Shown piece by piece: positions 5,919 through 8,679 of a stretch of DNA of 8,679 nt (the first letter of the stretch is position 1; each line of letters begins with the position of its first letter). The position numbers were made by a program, and so were the translations under genes. Source of the DNA: Pseudomonadota bacterium (lineage in GTDB: Bacteria; Pseudomonadota; Gammaproteobacteria; Burkholderiales; SG8-41); NCBI GenBank assembly GCA_023431245.1, contig JAEYXO010000079.1, forward strand, positions 1 through 8,679, written 5' to 3'. A model generated the notes under the pieces. That model made no database searches. It was not told the DNA's origin and was given only the letters and a program-made list of their open reading frames with translations.

Positions 5919-6653
5919 ATGGCCATGATCGAATTTCGGAACGTCAATAAATGGTACGGCAGCTTTCAGGTGCTGAAGGACTGCAGCACCAGGGTCGAAA
6001 AAGGCGAGGTCGTTGTCGTCTGCGGCCCCTCGGGCTCCGGCAAGTCGACGCTGATCAAGTGCGTCAACGGCCTCGAACCGTTCCAGCAGGGCGAAGTCAT
6101 CGTCAACGGCCAGTCGGTCGGCGCGAAGGACACCAAACTGCCGCAGCTGCGCGCAAAAATAGGCATGGTGTTCCAGCATTTTGAACTGTTTCCGCACATG
6201 GACGTCACCGCCAACCTCAACCTCGCCCAGGTCAGGGTTCTCGGACGCAGCACCGAGGAAGCCACCGCCAAATCGCATGCCCTGCTCGAGCGCGTCGGCA
6301 TGATCGAACACGCAAAAAAATTTCCCGGGCAGCTCTCCGGCGGTCAACAGCAGCGCGTCGCAATAGCCCGCGGACTGGCGATGGACCCCATCGCGATGCT
6401 ATTCGATGAGCCAACCTCGGCGCTCGACCCGGAAATGATCAACGAAGTGCTCGATGTGATGGTTGAACTTGCACGGGAAGGCATGACCATGATGTGCGTG
6501 ACCCACGAAATGGGCTTCGCGCGCAAGGTCGCCCACCGGGTGATCTTCATGGACCAGGGCGAAATCGTCGAGGACGCGCCCAAGGAGGAGTTTTTCGGCA
6601 CGCCGCGCTCCGAGCGCGCGCAACAGTTCCTGTCGAAGATTCTCCACCACTGA
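5919..6653 (+). CDS. gltL: Glutamate/aspartate ABC transporter, ATP-binding subunit GltL
   Basis: A 244-residue ATPase that powers import through GltJK; E. coli GltL has 241. All nucleotide-binding motifs are intact: Walker A GPSGSGKST (36-44), Q-loop Gln86 in VFQHFELFPH, signature LSGGQQQR (139-146), Walker B ending in Asp163-Glu164 with the catalytic glutamate, D-loop SALD (167-170), and switch His196. The start at 5919 is chosen because AGGA (5907-5910) lies 8 bases upstream and the protein then starts at the usual MIEFRNVNKWYG. The ATG at 5925 is the alternative. The frame remains open further upstream, but that part overlaps gltK and is not coding. The gap from gltK is 10 bases, so this is the last gene of the importer operon. 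Confidence 0.96.
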   Translation: MAMIEFRNVNKWYGSFQVLKDCSTRVEKGEVVVVCGPSGSGKSTLIKCVNGLEPFQQGEVIVNGQSVGAKDTKLPQLRAKIGMVFQHFELFPHMDVTANLNLAQVRVLGRSTEEATAKSHALLERVGMIEHAKKFPGQLSGGQQQRVAIARGLAMDPIAMLFDEPTSALDPEMINEVLDVMVELAREGMTMMCVTHEMGFARKVAHRVIFMDQGEIVEDAPKEEFFGTPRSERAQQFLSKILHH

Positions 6654-6659
6654 ACGGCC

Positions 6660-6684
6660 GCGCGCGGGTAGAATGCGCGCTTTT
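6660..6684 (+). promoter_or_regulatory. -10 box TAGAAT inside a hairpin with a T tail, gltL/ykgJ-family gap
   Basis: GCGCGC (6660-6665) pairs with GCGCGC (6675-6680), and the 9-base loop contains TAGAAT (6669-6674, 5 of 6 consensus). TTTT follows the stem. The element may be a weak terminator for the glt operon and, as DNA, the -10 of a promoter for the next gene starting near 6681, with a 39-base leader. No good -35 is visible at 16-18 bases. Confidence 0.45.
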
Positions 6685-6719
6685 CGGCGAGGGCGTCCGT
6701 TACGGGCGCAAACCACAGA

Positions 6720-7118
6720 ATGGCTTCGAGCACGACTAAAAAGAAATCCGGCAACCAGTACGACTGCAGCAAGTGCCCCGGCTACTGCTGCAGCTACCCG
6801 CTGATCGAGGTCGGCAAGCGCGACATCGCGCGGCTGGCGAAACATTTCGAAATCACCTACGCGCAGGCCGAATCGCGTTACACGCGCTTCGACCGCTCCG
6901 AAAAGGTGCGCTCGCTGAAGCAGCAGGACGACCGGCATTTCGGCAAGATCTGCAAGCTGTTCGACACCCGCAAACGGCAGTGCACGGTATACGAAGCACG
7001 CCCCGGCGTCTGCCGTGCCTACCCGGAAGGCAAGCGCTGCGGTTATTATGAGTTCCTGCTGTTCGAGCGTGAGCAGCAGGGTGATGACAAGTTCATCGCG
7101 ACGACCGACAACAAATAA
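6720..7118 (+). CDS. YkgJ-family cysteine-cluster protein
   Basis: A 132-residue soluble protein of the YkgJ/CxxCxxCC family, which is thought to bind Zn or an Fe-S type centre through conserved cysteines. The N-terminal cluster is Cys16, Cys19, Cys23 and Cys24 (CSKCPGYCC). The C-terminal half adds Cys78, Cys88, Cys98 and Cys107 in the pattern ICKLFD, QCTVYEARPGVCRAYP and KRCGYY. All eight family-type cysteines are therefore present and the length is normal. The biochemical role of the family is not well established. No signal peptide is seen. There is no clear ribosome binding site before the ATG; the next in-frame start would lose the Cys cluster. It lies 66 bases after gltL and probably has its own promoter, so a link to transport is not implied. 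Confidence 0.88.
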   Translation: MASSTTKKKSGNQYDCSKCPGYCCSYPLIEVGKRDIARLAKHFEITYAQAESRYTRFDRSEKVRSLKQQDDRHFGKICKLFDTRKRQCTVYEARPGVCRAYPEGKRCGYYEFLLFEREQQGDDKFIATTDNK

Positions 7119-7132
7119 GCACCGGATGACCG

Positions 7133-7160
7133 AAAAAGCCCCGCATTGCGGGGCTTTTTT
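7133..7160. terminator. Bidirectional intrinsic terminator
   Basis: AAAAAGCCCCGC (7133-7144) pairs with GCGGGGCTTTTT (7148-7159) around a 3-base loop, a 12-bp stem with a T tract on both strands. It lies 14 bases after the YkgJ-family stop and 17 bases after the ArgE-like stop, serving both convergent genes. Confidence 0.93.
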
Positions 7161-7177
7161 GTGTCACCTCCGCCGTT

Positions 7178-8350
7178 TCAGCCGCTGCACCGCGCCATCA
7201 GGCCGTGCAGGAAGCGCTCGCAGCGAACCACCTGCTCCAGTGTCACGAACTCGTCCGGCTTGTGCGCCTCGCGGATGGAGCCCGGGCCGCAGACCACCGT
7301 CGGCACGCCGGCGGCCTGGAACTGCGAGGCCTCGGTGCCAAAGGACACCTTGAGGATGTCGCTGCTGCCGGAAAACTCCTGCGCCAGCGCGGTGATTTCC
7401 GCCTCCGCACCGGTGTCAAGCGCGGGGATCTCCGACATCTTCCGGATGCTGAAACCGCAGCGCGGATCGACCGCATGCATTTCCGGCTCGATCACCGTGC
7501 GCACATGCTCCTCGAACTCGGCGCGGAGTTGCTCCGGATCGTCGCCCGGCAGGTTGCGGAACTCGAAGTCGAACACGCAGTCCTGCGGCACGATGTTCAG
7601 CGCCGTGCCGCCGTGGATGACGCCGGTATGGACCGTCGTGTAAGCGACGTCAAAACCGCGGTCGTAGGGCCCGCGGTCGCGGTGCCGCCGCGCCAGCTGC
7701 TTTAGGAAGGCCACCGCCTCCGCTGCGGCCTCCACGGCATTGACGCCGTACGGCGCATACGCCGAATGTGAGGCGAGGCCGCGCACGGTGCAGCGGTAAC
7801 TCTGCTTCCCCTTGTGCGCAATCACCGGCCGCATCTCGGTGGGCTCGCCGACGACGCAGGAGCGCGGCCGGATGCCTGCTGCAACCATGTCCTCGAGCAG
7901 GCCGCGCACACCGAGACAGCCCACCTCCTCGTCATAGCTGAAAGCGAGATGCAGCGGCGTTTTCAAGCCGCGATTCACATACTGTGGCGCCAGTGCCAGC
8001 ACGCAGGCGATGAAACTTTTCATGTCGGAGGTGCCGCGGCCGTACAGCCGGCCATCGCGCTCGCTGACCATGAAGGGATCACTCGTCCACTCCTGCCCGT
8101 CCACGGGCACCACATCGGTATGCCCCGAGAGGACGATACCGCTTCCGCCGCGCGGCCCCAGGGTCGCGAACAGGTTGGCCTTGCGCCGGTCATCGTCAAA
8201 GGTCAGCCGCAGATCGGCATCGAGCGGGCGCAGCAGTTCGCGCAGATAGTCGATCAGCTGCAGATTGGAATCGCGGCTGACCGTGGGAAATGCAACCAGT
8301 TCGCGGATCAGGCGCAGCGTGTCGGCGCCGGGTGCTGCAGGCGGATTCAT
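7178..8350 (-). CDS. argE: Acetylornithine deacetylase (ArgE-like, M20 family)
   Basis: A 390-residue M20-family metallohydrolase, close to E. coli ArgE (383). ArgE removes acetate from N-acetylornithine in arginine synthesis. The two-metal site is complete: His77 and Asp79 (SGHTDVVPVDG), Asp109 (GRGTSDMK), general base Glu141 and metal ligand Glu142 (YDEEVG), Glu169 (VGEPTE), and His363 (EAHKPDEF). The dimerisation/lid region is about 180-295. FGTEASQFQ (338-345) and CGPGSIREAHKPDE are typical of acetylornithine deacetylases rather than DapE. A relative hydrolysing other N-acyl amino acids cannot be excluded. A TTG at 8368 extends the frame by six codons but coincides with the predicted transcription start, so ATG at 8350 is chosen. 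Only a weak GGA precedes it. It is convergent with the Cys-cluster gene and divergent from the binding-protein gene. Confidence 0.88.
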   Translation of the reverse strand: MNPPAAPGADTLRLIRELVAFPTVSRDSNLQLIDYLRELLRPLDADLRLTFDDDRRKANLFATLGPRGGSGIVLSGHTDVVPVDGQEWTSDPFMVSERDGRLYGRGTSDMKSFIACVLALAPQYVNRGLKTPLHLAFSYDEEVGCLGVRGLLEDMVAAGIRPRSCVVGEPTEMRPVIAHKGKQSYRCTVRGLASHSAYAPYGVNAVEAAAEAVAFLKQLARRHRDRGPYDRGFDVAYTTVHTGVIHGGTALNIVPQDCVFDFEFRNLPGDDPEQLRAEFEEHVRTVIEPEMHAVDPRCGFSIRKMSEIPALDTGAEAEITALAQEFSGSSDILKVSFGTEASQFQAAGVPTVVCGPGSIREAHKPDEFVTLEQVVRCERFLHGLMARCSG

Positions 8351-8427
8351 GGCAGGGTCCGTCGTCAAAGGGGCAGGATAGGCAGACGGTCGTAGGGTGT
8401 CAACGAGGCATCCTGCGGTATCCTACG
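8351..8427. repeat. Five copies of an 8-base motif in the argE / binding-protein divergent region
   Basis: The motif A(T/C)CCT(G/A)C(G/C) occurs on the plus strand at 8410-8417 (ATCCTGCG) and 8420-8427 (ATCCTACG). On the minus strand it occurs at 8398-8391 (ACCCTACG), 8379-8372 (ATCCTGCC) and 8358-8351 (ACCCTGCC). Spacings are 10 on the plus strand and 19 and 21 on the minus strand, near whole helical turns. CGTAGG (8391-8396) and CCTACG (8422-8427) make an inverted pair. One copy overlaps the edge of the argE -35 and another covers most of its -10. A regulator-binding array is inference. Confidence 0.45.
8375..8403 (-). promoter_or_regulatory. Sigma-70 promoter of the ArgE-like gene
   Basis: On the minus strand a perfect TTGACA (8403-8398) and TATCCT (8380-8375, 4 of 6) are separated by exactly 17 bases. 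Transcription would start near 8368, giving a leader of about 18 bases before the ATG at 8350. This is the clearest promoter in the window. Confidence 0.75.
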
Positions 8428-8437
8428 CATACATATC

Positions 8438-8679
8438 ATGCACAAAATCCTGCCCACACTGTCGTCCTGCCTGCTCGCCGTTGCGCTGCATGCCGCTTCC
8501 GCCGCCGAGTTGCGCATCGGCCTCTCCGGCGAAGTGAGTTCGCTCGACCCTCACCTGCTGGCCTCGCAGCCCAACCTCACAGTCGCCCGCCATGTGTTCG
8601 AATCGCTGACCGACGTCGATCCGCAGACAAAACTGATTCCCGGGCTTGCCGAGAGCTGGCGCGCACTGGATCCGCTGAC
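8438..8679 (+). CDS. ABC transporter substrate-binding protein, family 5 (peptide/nickel type), partial
   Basis: The first 80 residues of a periplasmic binding protein cut by the right edge; the whole protein should be about 500-540 residues. Residues 1-22 look like a signal peptide with a probable cut after ASA (20-22). After it, LRIGLSGEVSSLDPHL (25-40), followed by ARHVFESLTDVD (50-61) and LIPGLAESW (66-74), is the classic opening of the DppA/OppA family, which binds dipeptides, oligopeptides or other solutes for ABC import. Ligand cannot be predicted from this fragment. No ribosome binding site precedes the ATG. The gene is divergent from the ArgE-like gene across 87 bases that hold the repeated 8-mers. 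Its permease and ATPase genes, if present, lie beyond the window. Confidence 0.85.
   Translation, partial: MHKILPTLSSCLLAVALHAASAAELRIGLSGEVSSLDPHLLASQPNLTVARHVFESLTDVDPQTKLIPGLAESWRALDPL

Noticed and set aside
4564..5928. 454-codon plus-strand open frame overlapping gltJ and gltK
   Set aside because: Arg/His/Asp-rich translation without any fold signature, entirely overlapped by two clear permease genes in another frame.
8348..8368. TTG start extending the ArgE-like protein by six residues
   Set aside because: The TTG falls at the predicted transcription start and has no ribosome binding site; the ATG at 8350 fits family length better.
8459..8470. Lipobox-like LSSC at residues 8-11 of the family-5 binding protein
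   Set aside because: The cysteine is too close to the N-terminus to leave a hydrophobic region before it; an ASA cleavage site near residue 22 fits better.
1..8679. tRNA, rRNA, CRISPR array, insertion sequence or phage element
   Set aside because: No cloverleaf, conserved rRNA segment, regularly spaced repeats, transposase-like protein or terminal inverted repeats were seen.

Overview
The window is GC-rich, gene-dense proteobacterial chromosome. The GltIJKL-type glutamate/aspartate importer, the DadA-like oxidoreductase, the YkgJ-family Cys-cluster protein and the gene style suggest a betaproteobacterium. That is an inference from protein character and base composition; there is no rRNA or other taxonomic marker here. 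I see no mobile element, tRNA, rRNA, CRISPR array or phage gene.

Layout, left to right. (1) Positions 1-1145, minus strand: the N-terminal 90% or so of a DadA-like FAD-dependent D-amino-acid dehydrogenase, cut by the left edge. (2) 1146-1274: a divergent control region with a perfect TATAAT on the minus strand beside a 16-bp palindrome. (3) 1275-2168, plus: an alpha/beta hydrolase with Ser-His-acid residues. (4) 2221-2382, minus: an easily missed 53-codon gene for a small, probably membrane-anchored protein, with a very good ribosome binding site and a hairpin terminator. (5) 2585-3328, plus: an Asp/Glu-type amino-acid racemase with both catalytic cysteines. (6) 3472-6653, plus: gltI, gltJ, gltK, gltL, a complete glutamate/aspartate ABC importer. 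A strong intrinsic terminator lies between gltI and gltJ, and gltJ has a possible near-leaderless start of its own. (7) 6720-7118, plus: a YkgJ-family zinc/iron-binding-type Cys-cluster protein. (8) 7133-7160: a bidirectional terminator separating convergent genes. (9) 7178-8350, minus: ArgE-like M20 deacetylase with a clear sigma-70 promoter. (10) 8438 to the right edge, plus: the N-terminus of a family-5 (dipeptide/oligopeptide) ABC substrate-binding protein.

The genes share an amino-acid theme: uptake of acidic amino acids (GltIJKL), stereo-inversion (racemase), oxidative deamination of D-amino acids (DadA-like), N-acyl amino-acid hydrolysis (ArgE-like) and peptide uptake (family-5 binding protein). 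A D-/L-acidic amino acid scavenging function is plausible but not proven, since the genes lie in several transcription units on both strands.

I do not see a clearly novel system. The observations most worth checking are the gltI/gltJ terminator with its downstream start, the 53-residue protein with a U-loop hairpin in its leader, and a five-copy 8-mer repeat in the argE/binding-protein divergent region.
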